DNA of 64,000 nt from Actinocorallia sp039871655 (lineage in GTDB: Bacteria > Actinomycetota > Actinomycetes > Streptosporangiales > Streptosporangiaceae). The position numbers and the translations under genes are program-made. Positions 1-7,998 of this stretch are shown here, piece after piece. The number at the start of each line of letters is the position of its first letter. The stretch's first letter is position 1. The stretch covers positions 744,001 through 808,000 of the forward strand of contig NZ_JBDPLZ010000002.1 of NCBI RefSeq assembly GCF_039871655.1, given 5' to 3'. The notes beneath the pieces were generated by a model. It had not been told where the DNA came from and did not search any database. It was given only the letters and a program-made list of their open reading frames with translations.

Positions 1-938
1 ACCTCGGCCATGCCCAGGGCCTCGTAGGTGATGAGCTCGTTGGCGCTGAAGCAGTCGTGCAGCTCGATGACGTCGACGTCGTCGATGGAGATCTCGGCCT
101 CGTCCATGGCGCGCTTGGCGGCCCGCTCGGAGCAGCCGTAGCCGACGACGTTGATGGAGGACTTGTCCTCGAAGCTGTCGGGAGTGTCGGTGGAGATGTA
201 CTGGCCGGCGATCTCGATCGCCCGGTCCCACAGGTCGTGCTCGTCCACGAACCGCTCGCTGGCCACGATCGCGGCGGCGGCGCCGTCGGAGGTGGGGGAG
301 CACTGCAGCTTGGTCAGCGGGTCGAAGATCATGGTCGAGTTCAGCACCTCCTCGAGGGTGTACTCGTCCTGGAACTGGGCGTAGGGGTTGTTGGTGGAGT
401 GCTTGTGGTTCTTCCACCCGATCCAGGCGAAGTGCTCGGGCTTGGAGCCGTACTTCTCCATGTGCTCGCGGCCCGCGTTGCCGAACATCTGCGGCATCGG
501 CGCCGCGGCCTCCCAGCCGCCCCGGCCTTCCACCATCGCCTTCAGGTGGTGGTCGATGATGGTGACCTTCGAGCTCCCCATGCCCGCGCCGAGCGAGCCC
601 TTCTGCATCTTCTCCATGCCGAGGGCCAGCGTGCAGTCGGCCAGGCCGCCCCGGATCGCGTTGCGCGCCAGGAACAGCGCGGACGAGCCCGTCGCGCAGG
701 CGTTGGCGACCGTCATCACCGGGATGCCCGTCATGCCGGTCTCGTAGAGGGCGCGCTGGCCCATCGACCCGTACATCGACCCGGCGTAGGCCTGCTCGAC
801 CTTCTCGTAGGCGACGCCGGCGTCCTCCAGGGCCTTGCCCACGGCCTCCTTGGCCATGTCCGGGTACTCCCAGTCCCGGGATCCCGGCTTCTCGAACTTG
901 GTCATCCCGACCCCGACCACGAACACCCGACCGGCCAT
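1..938 (-). CDS. Thiolase-family lipid-transfer protein / acetyl-CoA acetyltransferase (3' end outside window)
   Basis: The frame runs off the left edge, so only the first ~312 residues are seen. The N-terminus MAGRVFVVGVGMTKFEKPGS is the opening of the SCP-x/Ltp thiolase subfamily. The acylated cysteine sits in NACATGSSAL (Cys81), and a later HDCFS stretch matches the second catalytic block (usually GHxCFS-like) of this group. Family knowledge: these enzymes cleave or condense acyl-CoA thioesters in fatty acid or sterol side-chain beta-oxidation, often with a small DUF35 partner that could lie outside the window. A 7-bp-arm inverted repeat lies 20 bp upstream of the ATG. The exact substrate cannot be told from sequence. 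Confidence 0.85.
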   Translation of the reverse strand, partial: MAGRVFVVGVGMTKFEKPGSRDWEYPDMAKEAVGKALEDAGVAYEKVEQAYAGSMYGSMGQRALYETGMTGIPVMTVANACATGSSALFLARNAIRGGLADCTLALGMEKMQKGSLGAGMGSSKVTIIDHHLKAMVEGRGGWEAAAPMPQMFGNAGREHMEKYGSKPEHFAWIGWKNHKHSTNNPYAQFQDEYTLEEVLNSTMIFDPLTKLQCSPTSDGAAAAIVASERFVDEHDLWDRAIEIAGQYISTDTPDSFEDKSSINVVGYGCSERAAKRAMDEAEISIDDVDVIELHDCFSANELITYEALGMAE

Positions 939-957
939 CGCCCGTCCTCCTCGACAT

Positions 958-976
958 AACCGAAACTGATTCGGTT
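958..976. promoter_or_regulatory. Inverted repeat, candidate operator of the thiolase gene
   Basis: AACCGAA-N5-TTCGGTT has perfect 7-bp arms. It lies 20 bp upstream of the thiolase start, in the spacer between the divergent thiolase and kinase genes. Size and position fit a TetR-type operator of lipid catabolism. No cognate regulator is encoded beside it, so the regulator is unknown. Confidence 0.5.
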
Positions 977-1069
977 CGAATATAGGGGGGCGGGGTAGCG
1001 CTTGCTTGGGCACGTCCCGGCTTCCGGGACTTCCCCGCGCCGCGCGCCGCCGATTAGCCTTGCCGGACC

Positions 1070-2779
1070 ATGGAGATCCCCCGGCAGATCGGCCCGTACC
1101 GTCCGCTGGAACACCTCGGCTCGGGCGGGATGGGCGAGGTGTACCTGGCCCGGGCCCCCGACGGGACACTGCTGGCGGTCAAGACGATCCGCGCGGACCT
1201 CATCACGAGGCCGGACCTGCGTGTCCGGCTGCGGCGCGAGGCCGAGGCGCTCTCCCGGGTGCGCGGCGAGCACCTCGCCGAACTCGTCGGATACGACCTG
1301 GACACCGAACCGCCCTACCTGGCCACCCGGTACGTCCAGGGGCGGTCGCTGCGGGACGTCGTGACCGGGGACGGGCCCCTGCCCCCCGCCGCCCTCTGGC
1401 GGCTCGCCGACGGGCTCGCCCGGGCGCTCACCACCGTCCACCGGGCCGGATACCTGCACCGCGACCTCAAACCCGCCAACGTCATGGTCGTGGACGGCTC
1501 ACCCGTCGTCATCGACTTCGGCATCAGTCACGCCCTGGACGACACCCGCCTGTCCCGCCACGGCCGGGCCAGCGGAACCCCCGCCTACATGGCGCCGGAA
1601 CTCGTCGCATCGGGCCGGGCCGAACCGGCCGGAGACGTCTACTCGTGGGCCGCGACCGTCGCTTATGCGGCCACCGGCCGCGACGCCCACTGGTCCGGCC
1701 TCGGCCCCGCCGATCTCGCCCGGATCCTCTTCTCCGCCGAGACGCTCTCCCCGGAACTACGCGACGTCCTGGACCCGGCCTTCGCCCCCGACCCCCGCGA
1801 CCGCCCCGCCGCCGACGAACTCGTGGAACGCCTCGCCTCGCTGGCCCCCGTCACCGGAGCCGACCTCCACCTGGACCACCCTCATGATCCGGCGGCCACC
1901 ACCGTCACGCTCACGCTGCCGGGGTCTCGCAGGGTCACCCTCGATCTGCCGGCTGATGTCGGGGCGGGTACGACTCTCCGCTTTCCGGGACAGGGCCGTC
2001 TGGGACGCAATGGAGGGGCGCCGGGGACTCTGCACCTGCATCTGGTTTCCCCGAAAGCCCTTCCGCCTGTAGCGACTGAGTCTGTACCTGGGCGTTTGGA
2101 AGCACGCCGGTCACGGCGCATATTTTTGTTGATTCCAGTGTTGTTTCTTGTGGTGGCAACGGTGCTCATGGTCCAAGTCGGTTCGATGACCGGCGAGACC
2201 TCAAAGAGCCCAGATCGAATTATTTCTTCTCCTGGTTCCGTGTCATCGATCTTGTATGTCGAACTTCCATCGGGTTGTCGGTTGTTGGAGGCGGTTGGGC
2301 CCGAGAAGATCGAAGAAGGAACGGGGATTCCTGCTGCTTCGGTGATGCCCGCCCCTGTTTATAAAGAACACAATGATGTGAAGTCTTGCGAGGTCGCCAT
2401 GCGTGGCCGCAGCCTGCACTTGGTGCTGAACCTCATTCGGTCGGCCACGCGAGAGAGGGCGTCTGAACGGGCTATGAGTATCTTCCAATCACTCCTGCAG
2501 AAGGAGAAGAAGAACCCTTATTCAAAGCTGATCGCTGAAGATGTTGATCTCGGTGATGGAGCCTTCTTCTATGAAAAAACCGAGATAGACAACCAAGTTG
2601 CGATGGGCTGGAAAGTGCTCATGGGAAACGTGATCGTGAGTGCCGAACTTTTCCTGGAGCTCGACAGCTATCGGAAGTCGGACGAACAGGCGATTCTGCG
2701 AGAGCGCTTTGAGAAGCTGGTCACCGAAATCATCACGGCTTTTCCCAACCAAGCGGTCGTGATGGCTCCTGCTCCCTGA
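1070..2779 (+). CDS. Membrane Ser/Thr protein kinase with a DnaJ C-terminal-like insert and an unknown outer domain
   Basis: Residues 10-260 are a complete PknB-type kinase: glycine loop LGSGGMGEVY (16-25), Lys38, HRDLKPAN (Asp132), DFG (149-151) and a MAPE-type APE motif near 175. Residues ~278-327 resemble the peptide-binding C-terminal domain of DnaJ/Hsp40 (VTLDLPADVGAGTTLRFPGQ, then a GGAPGTLHL-like strand). One membrane helix spans ~350-370. The remaining ~200 residues should be extracytoplasmic and match nothing I recognise. In place of the usual PASTA domains there is this unknown sensor. The 3' part from about 2060 is clearly less GC-rich than the kinase part. The stop is 3 bp from the convergent prenyl synthase stop. 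Confidence 0.9.
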   Translation: MEIPRQIGPYRPLEHLGSGGMGEVYLARAPDGTLLAVKTIRADLITRPDLRVRLRREAEALSRVRGEHLAELVGYDLDTEPPYLATRYVQGRSLRDVVTGDGPLPPAALWRLADGLARALTTVHRAGYLHRDLKPANVMVVDGSPVVIDFGISHALDDTRLSRHGRASGTPAYMAPELVASGRAEPAGDVYSWAATVAYAATGRDAHWSGLGPADLARILFSAETLSPELRDVLDPAFAPDPRDRPAADELVERLASLAPVTGADLHLDHPHDPAATTVTLTLPGSRRVTLDLPADVGAGTTLRFPGQGRLGRNGGAPGTLHLHLVSPKALPPVATESVPGRLEARRSRRIFLLIPVLFLVVATVLMVQVGSMTGETSKSPDRIISSPGSVSSILYVELPSGCRLLEAVGPEKIEEGTGIPAASVMPAPVYKEHNDVKSCEVAMRGRSLHLVLNLIRSATRERASERAMSIFQSLLQKEKKNPYSKLIAEDVDLGDGAFFYEKTEIDNQVAMGWKVLMGNVIVSAELFLELDSYRKSDEQAILRERFEKLVTEIITAFPNQAVVMAPAP

Positions 2780-2782
2780 AAC

Positions 2783-3835
2783 TCAGACGCGGCGGGCGGT
2801 GGCGGCGACGGTGAGGTCGGTGAGCGCTGCGCGGGCCTCGTCGGTGATGGGAGCCTCGCCGAGGGCCTTGTACGCCTCGGAGGCGAAGTCCTCGATGAGG
2901 GACTCGCAACCGTCCAGGGCTCCGGTCTCGGTGAGGATGGCGCGAAGTTCTTCCACGCCGTCGAGGTCGAGCTCGGGGTCGCCGAGACGCTGGGTGAGAA
3001 CCTCGCGCTGGGCGTCGGAGCCGTTCTGGTAGGCCAGCGCGATCAGAACGGTGCGCTTGCCTTCGCGCAGGTCGTCTCCGGCGGGCTTGCCGGTCTCGGC
3101 GGGGTCACCGAAGACACCCAGAACGTCGTCACGGAGTTGGAAGGCCGCGCCGAGGGGCAGTCCATAAGCGGACAGGGCGTCGAGGTCGGCCTGAGAGGCA
3201 CCGGCCATGGCGGCGCCCAGGTGCAGGGGGCGCTCGATCGTGTACTTGGCGCTCTTGTACTTGACCACCCGCAGGGCGGATTCGACGTCGCCGGTGCCGC
3301 GTGCCTGCTCGAGCATGTCGAGGTACTGGCCGCACATGACTTCGCTGCGCATGATGTCGTAGATGGGACGGCCGGCGTCCAGGACGTCCCGGGGGAGGCC
3401 GCTGGTGTCGAACATCTCACCGCACCAGGAGAGGACCAGGTCGCCGAGCAGGATCGCCGCGCCGGAGCCGAACGCCTCGGCGCCGCCGGGCCAGCCCTCG
3501 GTACGGTGCATGGCCTCGAACCGGCGGTGGACCGAAGGCTGTCCGCGCCGGGTGTCGCTGCCGTCCATGACGTCGTCGTGGATCAGCGCGCTGGCCTGGA
3601 GGAGTTCCAGGGAGGCGGCCGCCGTCACGATCTCCGGGCGGTCCGCGCCGCCCGCTCCGCGCCAGCCCCAGTAGCAGAAGGCGGGACGCAGGCGCTTGCC
3701 GCCGGACAGCAGGGCGTCCAGGGCCCCGAGCATGGGGGAGAGGTCCTCGGTGATCGAGAGCAGAACGGGACGCTGCCGATCAACGAAGGCGTAAAGGGCC
3801 TCATCGACCTCTTTGCGGACGCGGCTCGAAGTCAT
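2783..3835 (-). CDS. Polyprenyl (geranylgeranyl-type) diphosphate synthase
   Basis: A 350-residue trans-isoprenyl diphosphate synthase that condenses isopentenyl diphosphate onto an allylic primer. GKRLRP (47-52) binds IPP, and the first Asp-rich motif is DDVMD (87-91). The second reads DDVLG (236-240) within FQLRDDVLGVFGDP. Small residues precede the first motif (LLQASALIHDD), which fits a medium-chain (C20 or slightly longer) product, but chain length is inference. It is divergent from metF with ~107 bp between starts. The kinase / prenyl synthase / MTHFR / acetyltransferase order recalls the mycobacterial pknL-idsA2-Rv2172c-Rv2170 region. Confidence 0.92.
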   Translation of the reverse strand: MTSSRVRKEVDEALYAFVDRQRPVLLSITEDLSPMLGALDALLSGGKRLRPAFCYWGWRGAGGADRPEIVTAAASLELLQASALIHDDVMDGSDTRRGQPSVHRRFEAMHRTEGWPGGAEAFGSGAAILLGDLVLSWCGEMFDTSGLPRDVLDAGRPIYDIMRSEVMCGQYLDMLEQARGTGDVESALRVVKYKSAKYTIERPLHLGAAMAGASQADLDALSAYGLPLGAAFQLRDDVLGVFGDPAETGKPAGDDLREGKRTVLIALAYQNGSDAQREVLTQRLGDPELDLDGVEELRAILTETGALDGCESLIEDFASEAYKALGEAPITDEARAALTDLTVAATARRV

Positions 3836-3942
3836 GCGCGCCAGCCTAATGGCGAACGATCGATTTCTGTACCTTTGGGTGTTCTGTTGTTTCTCTGGTC
3901 CCTCTCATCTCCTGGTCGGCGCCGGATCGGTAATCTTCTCCC

Positions 3943-4836
3943 ATGACCTCCGCACGCCCCTCCATCCGTGAGCTCCTCGCCAGTGGCGAGAAGTCCTTCT
4001 CCTTCGAGTTCTTCCCGCCGAAGACGGAGCAGGGGGCGATCAACCTGTGGCGCAGCATCCGCGAACTGGAGGCGCTGCGGCCCACCTTCGTCTCGGTCAC
4101 CTACGGGGCGGGCGGATCGACCCGTGACACCACGGTGGAGATCGTCGAGCGGATCGCCACCGACACCACCCTCACCCCTGTGGCGCACTTCACAGCGGTG
4201 AACCACTCCGTCGCCGAGCTGCGACAGCTGATCGGCCGATTCGCCTCGGTCGGCGTCACCAACCTGCTCGCCCTGAGGGGAGACCCGCCCGGCGACCCGA
4301 TGGGCGAGTGGGTCCGCCACCCCGAGGGCGTCGAGTACGCCGAGGAGCTGGTGCGGCTGATCAAGGCCTGCGGTGACTTCTGTGTGGGCGTCGCGGCCTT
4401 CCCCTACAAGCACCCGCGTTCCCCTGACATCGAGGCCGACACTCGCCGGTTCGTGGAGAAGTGCCGGGCCGGAGCCGACTACGCGATCACTCAAATGTTC
4501 TTCCGTGCCGAGGACTACTTCCGGCTCCGGGACCGGGTGGCCGCGCAGGGCTGCGACATCCCGATCCTGCCGGGGATCATGCCCGTCACGCAGCTCAGCA
4601 CGATCGAGCGCTCCGAGCAGCTGTCCGGCGCGCCGTTCCCGCCGGAGCTGGCCGAACGGTTCCGCTCCGTCGCGGACGACCCCGAGGCGCTGCGGCAGAT
4701 GGGAATCGAGCACTGCGCCGAGCTCTGCCAGGAGCTGCTGGACGCCGGCGCGCCCGGCATCCACTTCATCACCATGAACCGGTCGACCGCGACGCGTGAG
4801 GTCTTCGGGCTGCTCAACACGAACGCCGCGGTCTGA
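3943..4836 (+). CDS. metF: Methylenetetrahydrofolate reductase
   Basis: A 297-residue single-domain TIM-barrel enzyme that reduces 5,10-methylene-THF to 5-methyl-THF, the methyl donor for methionine synthesis. The family opening FSFEFFPPKTEQG, the VTYGAGGSTRD loop, NLLALRGDPP and the C-terminal IHFITMNRS stretch are all present. Length matches bacterial MetF. The ATG follows a short leader shared with the divergent prenyl synthase gene. The stop lies 7 bp from the convergent GNAT gene stop. Some actinobacterial homologues are reported to work without flavin; the sequence alone does not decide this. Confidence 0.95.
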   Translation: MTSARPSIRELLASGEKSFSFEFFPPKTEQGAINLWRSIRELEALRPTFVSVTYGAGGSTRDTTVEIVERIATDTTLTPVAHFTAVNHSVAELRQLIGRFASVGVTNLLALRGDPPGDPMGEWVRHPEGVEYAEELVRLIKACGDFCVGVAAFPYKHPRSPDIEADTRRFVEKCRAGADYAITQMFFRAEDYFRLRDRVAAQGCDIPILPGIMPVTQLSTIERSEQLSGAPFPPELAERFRSVADDPEALRQMGIEHCAELCQELLDAGAPGIHFITMNRSTATREVFGLLNTNAAV

Positions 4837-4843
4837 GCCCGCG

Positions 4844-5440
4844 TCAGGGCTTGGAGCTCCCGGCGAGGGGCACCCGGACGAGCGGCAGCGGCGCGCCCAT
4901 CACCGCGTAGGGAGGGCCGCCGCCGGGGAACTCGAAGGAGCTGAGCAGGTCGACGAACCCCACGGACCGGTAGAGCCGGTGGGCCGGGGTCTCGGGCCTC
5001 CGGTCCAGGGTCGAGAGCACGACGGTGCTCTCGGGCCGGTCGGTGCACAGGGTCGTCAGCAGTCTCCGCCCCAGCCCCATGCCCTGGTAGTCGGGGTGAA
5101 CGTGGAGTTCGGCCACCTCGTAGGCGTCACCCAGCCAGTGCTCGGCGTGCTCGTGGCCGCTCCGGGCGGACAACTCCGACTCCACGACGTCGTGCCACCA
5201 CTGCCCGGACGAGCCGTGGAAGCCGTAGATGAAGCCGACGATCGTGCTGCCGAGGGTGCGTCGGCGCTCCACGACGAAGGCCCGGAAACGGGGGTGGTCC
5301 GCGTGCCGCTGCATGATCGCCTGACGTCCGGGGAGTTGACTCCTCGGCGGGTTCATCGCGGCTATGTACACATCGAGCAGAGCGTTGAGCATGCGCCGGA
5401 ACGTCCTGGCGTCGATCTCTCGCAGGGTGGGCTCTCTCAC
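4844..5440 (-). CDS. GNAT-family N-acetyltransferase
   Basis: A 198-residue single GNAT domain with a GTG start. The acetyl-CoA pyrophosphate-binding motif A is seen as HPDYQGMGLGRRLL (Q/R-x-x-G-x-G/A type) around residues 118-131, followed by a typical motif B (TPAHRLYRSVGF). Length is normal for a stand-alone acetyltransferase. Substrate is unknown. It is convergent with metF, a pairing that also occurs in mycobacteria (Rv2170 near Rv2172c). No signal peptide or membrane segment is visible, so it is cytosolic. Confidence 0.88.
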   Translation of the reverse strand: MREPTLREIDARTFRRMLNALLDVYIAAMNPPRSQLPGRQAIMQRHADHPRFRAFVVERRRTLGSTIVGFIYGFHGSSGQWWHDVVESELSARSGHEHAEHWLGDAYEVAELHVHPDYQGMGLGRRLLTTLCTDRPESTVVLSTLDRRPETPAHRLYRSVGFVDLLSSFEFPGGGPPYAVMGAPLPLVRVPLAGSSKP

Positions 5441-5474
5441 CTATCCGAGCCTAAGCCCGAACACTTACCTGCGG

Positions 5475-5807
5475 TCAACCGGTCGGCAGACTCCGTTCAG
5501 TGCGGGTCAGCTTTTCGTAGATGTCCCACAGAATCTTGTCTGATGCTGATCGGAGGTTTTTTTGATTCTTCACGAGGTCATCACCCCATGTACGAGCCTC
5601 CGGGCCCAGCCAGGCATCCGTCGCGTTGAAGGTACGGAACGGGGGGTTAAGCGCCTCCCGCATCTGATCGATGCTCCCGTAGGCAGCGCTGTACCGCTGG
5701 AACAGCTCGCGATAGGCGGGGTTGGGGACGCTGCCCGGAGGCACCGTCGCCGGAGTGTAGGGCGGGGGGACGCTGCCCGGGGGAGGGGGAGCGGCGGGCA
5801 TGCCCAT
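5475..5807 (-). CDS. Small WXG100-like protein, partner of the upstream gene
   Basis: A 110-residue protein with a Pro-rich N-terminus (~30 residues) followed by two predicted amphipathic helices. The turn between them (AWLGPEARTWGDDL) recalls the W-x-G helix-turn-helix of ESX/WXG100 proteins. I chose the ATG at 5807 because it follows the stop of the upstream gene by two bases (TGA-CC-ATG), implying translational coupling. No catalytic motif is visible. Inference: a type VII secretion substrate or chaperone-like partner. No ESX machinery gene is in the window. Confidence 0.72.
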   Translation of the reverse strand: MGMPAAPPPPGSVPPPYTPATVPPGSVPNPAYRELFQRYSAAYGSIDQMREALNPPFRTFNATDAWLGPEARTWGDDLVKNQKNLRSASDKILWDIYEKLTRTERSLPTG

Positions 5808-5809
5808 GG

Positions 5810-6784
5810 TCAGCTCACTTTCGCCGCGGTGGTGAGTTTCGCGGCGTCTTCCAGCCGCGGGGCCAGCGGGGTGGACTGGAGGACCTGAAGGACCTCGGCC
5901 CGGTTGCCGAGCTTGTCGGCCTCGGCGAGCAGCGACGCCACCCACCGGGAGTCCATGTGGAACTGGTTGTCGGAGGTGGCGATCGACTGGGTGATCGCCT
6001 TCAGTTTGGCCTCGTCGCCTTCGGCCGCGTCGATGAGCCGGGCGGTTCCCTCGGGACCGAGCCGCTCGTAGTAGGCGGCCGTGTACTCCGGATCCTTCGC
6101 GTGCTCGGTGAGGTTCTTCCAGACGCCGGTCGCGACCGGAGCACCGCCCTGGAACGCGGTGTTGGTGGCGTAGGCGTCGGTGACGGCGACCTTGATGGCC
6201 TCGTCGGTGCTGCCGAAGGCACCCAGGTCGGACCCGGTGCCGGGGGGCGCGGCGGGCTCGGCGGGCTCGGCGGGGGAGTCGTTCCCGGCGGGCTGGTCGG
6301 CGTCGTTCCCATTGACGACGGGCTGATCGGTGTTGTTGTCGCCTACAGGTGAAGTTTGAGGCGGCTTGTTGTTGTCGCCGTTCTCTCCGGACGTGCCGGG
6401 TTGAGCGGCATCAGTGGTGTTCCCGGGCGTCGGACTGGAAGCCTCGGAAAGCCCGTTGGAAGCGTTGTTATTCGGCTTGCTCGGCGTGACGTCACGTCCG
6501 AGTTCGGGAGCCGTCGGCGTTTTGACGTCCGGTTCCTCCCGCTGTGCCAGGGCGAGGTTGCGCCGCCGCGTCAGCATGCCGAGCTGGTCGGTGATCCACT
6601 GCTGGACGGCCCGCGCCTGCTGGTACCCGGCGGCGGACACCCCGGCCGGCGCGGGATTCGCGCGCAGCCACTGCTCGATGTCCCCGGCCGCCCGCTGCAG
6701 CTGCTGGACCACCTGCCCGAGCGCGGCGGGGTCGATCCCCCGGAAGTTCGGGTCGCGGCTGGCCGGACCTGACCGCATGCTCAT
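5810..6784 (-). CDS. WXG100-like / DUF6571-like protein with low-complexity linker
   Basis: 324 residues in three parts. Residues 1-85 form a helical domain (GIDPAALGQVVQQLQRAAGD) of the size of a WXG100 module. Residues ~86-185 are a Pro/Asn/Thr/Glu-rich linker. Residues ~190-324 are helical, with a stretch of the DUF6571 kind (YYERLGPEGTARLIDAAEG). No signal peptide or membrane helix is visible. The ATG has a GGGGAG ribosome site. It is coupled to the 110-residue gene downstream. This architecture fits an actinobacterial type VII secretion or polymorphic-toxin-related protein whose toxin tip is absent. The assignment is inference from layout. Confidence 0.7.
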   Translation of the reverse strand: MSMRSGPASRDPNFRGIDPAALGQVVQQLQRAAGDIEQWLRANPAPAGVSAAGYQQARAVQQWITDQLGMLTRRRNLALAQREEPDVKTPTAPELGRDVTPSKPNNNASNGLSEASSPTPGNTTDAAQPGTSGENGDNNKPPQTSPVGDNNTDQPVVNGNDADQPAGNDSPAEPAEPAAPPGTGSDLGAFGSTDEAIKVAVTDAYATNTAFQGGAPVATGVWKNLTEHAKDPEYTAAYYERLGPEGTARLIDAAEGDEAKLKAITQSIATSDNQFHMDSRWVASLLAEADKLGNRAEVLQVLQSTPLAPRLEDAAKLTTAAKVS

Positions 6785-6880
6785 CGGCGCTCCCCGTTCC
6801 CGGATACCTCTCGTGATTTTTGTGTATCACAGGTCTTCCGGAAACGTCTGCCATGTGCACCGAGAACGTGAGATTTCCAG

Positions 6881-6925
6881 AAAAAGGAAAAGGGTCGGGC
6901 CGCCGGAGAACAGGCGGCCCGACCC
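6881..6925 (-). terminator. Intrinsic terminator of the ArsC-like gene
   Basis: GGGTCGGGCCGCC and its exact complement GGCGGCCCGACCC (6892-6904 and 6913-6925) form a 13-bp stem with an 8-nt loop. On the minus strand a T-rich run (complement of the A-rich 6881-6891) follows. It starts 7 bp after the minus-strand stop. Confidence 0.85.
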
Positions 6926-6931
6926 CGAGGA

Positions 6932-7279
6932 TCAGGAGAGCGCCTTCTTGATCGACTCCTCGTCCCGCGCCACGTAAGCGCGCCCGTCGTCGGTGATGAC
7001 GATCGGCCGCTGGATCAGCGAGGGGTGCGCGGCGAGGGTCTCCACCCACGCCTTCCGGTCCCGCTCGGCGTCCTTCAGCCCCAGCTCCTTGGCGAGGGGT
7101 TCTCCCATCCGCGTGATGTCCCAAGGCTCGAGCCCCAGCTTGCCGAGCACGTCCTCGATCTCCGCCGCGGTCGGCCCGTCCTCCAGATACCGCCGCTCCC
7201 GGATCTCACACCCCGCGTCCGCCAACGCATCCTTGGCCGCACGGCTCTTGGAACACTTCGGGTTGTGCCAGATTTCCAT
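6932..7279 (-). CDS. ArsC/Spx-like thioredoxin-fold reductase
   Basis: A 116-residue ArsC-family protein. The N-terminal MEIWHNPKCSKSRAAKDAL carries the single catalytic Cys of glutaredoxin-linked arsenate reductases (NPxCSKSR), and RPIVITDDGRAYVAR near residue 95 matches the anion-binding Arg region (usually RPIV). Family role: reduction of arsenate or a related thiol-redox reaction. No ars operon genes (arsB, arsR) are nearby, so a general redox role is as likely as arsenic resistance. I used the ATG at 7279, the family's normal N-terminus; longer readings add unrelated sequence. Confidence 0.88.
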   Translation of the reverse strand: MEIWHNPKCSKSRAAKDALADAGCEIRERRYLEDGPTAAEIEDVLGKLGLEPWDITRMGEPLAKELGLKDAERDRKAWVETLAAHPSLIQRPIVITDDGRAYVARDEESIKKALS

Positions 7280-7355
7280 GCCTCCGACTCTAAGGCGTGT
7301 CGAAGCGAGGTCAGCGGCCAGTCGTTGATGACGCGGACGGGGCTTCCTTCTGAAT

Positions 7356-7709
7356 ATGGACAAGGGTTTCAGGCGGCAGCGTCGCCGGATTGTGGAGGCA
7401 CGGTTGTCTCAACTATGGGACAGGCGCGCCATAGGTGTCCCGATTGTGCTGGCGGCGGTGTCGATGATCGCGGAGGCGCAATGGGGCCTGTTCACGATGC
7501 GTCAGGCGCGAGAGGCCGGAGCGCCCCGGCGTGATCTGGTTCGGCTTGAGCAAGCCGGTGTCCTCGAACGGATCGCGCACGGGGCCTACCTGGCCGCGGC
7601 CGTACCGCGTTCGGATCTGCTGGAACTCAAGGCGGCGGGGCTGCAACTCGCTCCCGGGACACCGATCGACGCCCGAGCCCGCACCGGAACCCGGCTCAAT
7701 CGATCTTGA
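7356..7709 (+). CDS. AbiEi-type antitoxin N-terminal domain protein, probably truncated
   Basis: A 117-residue protein. Residues ~38-75 (AQWGLFTMRQAREAGAPRRD, then LEQAGVLERIAHGAYL) match the winged-helix N-terminal domain of type IV antitoxin AbiEi. Full AbiEi proteins run to ~200 residues with a C-terminal domain that is missing here. No AbiEii nucleotidyltransferase follows. The start is weakly supported: no good ribosome site precedes the ATG at 7356, and a start nearer the conserved domain is possible. The last 14 bp overlap the convergent XRE gene. Probably a remnant or stand-alone regulator. Confidence 0.55.
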   Translation: MDKGFRRQRRRIVEARLSQLWDRRAIGVPIVLAAVSMIAEAQWGLFTMRQAREAGAPRRDLVRLEQAGVLERIAHGAYLAAAVPRSDLLELKAAGLQLAPGTPIDARARTGTRLNRS

Positions 7710-7998
7710 GATGTCGGCCGCGGATGTCGATGGCGATGTCCAGGGCACCGCCCAGCGCCTCGGCGTAGGACGCCAATGTCGACACGCGGACCACGTCCAG
7801 GGTGCCGGTCTCGATGGCGGAGACCCGTCGTCGGGTCACGCCCATATGCTCGGCCACTTCACACTGCGTCAGTCCGAGGCGCTTGCGGATCTCGCTCAGT
7901 CGCAGCCCGACCAGCCGCCGGGCGGCCCGCCGTTCGATCTCCTCTATCTCACCGGGCTCGTCGAAGATCGCCGCAAGCGCGGAGTTGTCCGATTTCAT
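7696..7998 (-). CDS. HigA-like XRE-family antitoxin
   Basis: A 100-residue protein with a Cro/C1 helix-turn-helix at residues ~30-85 (LSEIRKRLGLTQCEVAEHMG, then VTRRRVSAIETG). The size and the acidic N-terminus fit antitoxins of HigB/Gp49-type pairs. The ATG at 7998 has a strong AGGAGG ribosome site 4 bp upstream. It also overlaps the stop of a broken upstream frame as ATGA, the usual toxin-antitoxin coupling. The expected toxin is present only as a remnant (see next entry). Confidence 0.82.
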   Translation of the reverse strand: MKSDNSALAAIFDEPGEIEEIERRAARRLVGLRLSEIRKRLGLTQCEVAEHMGVTRRRVSAIETGTLDVVRVSTLASYAEALGGALDIAIDIRGRHLKID

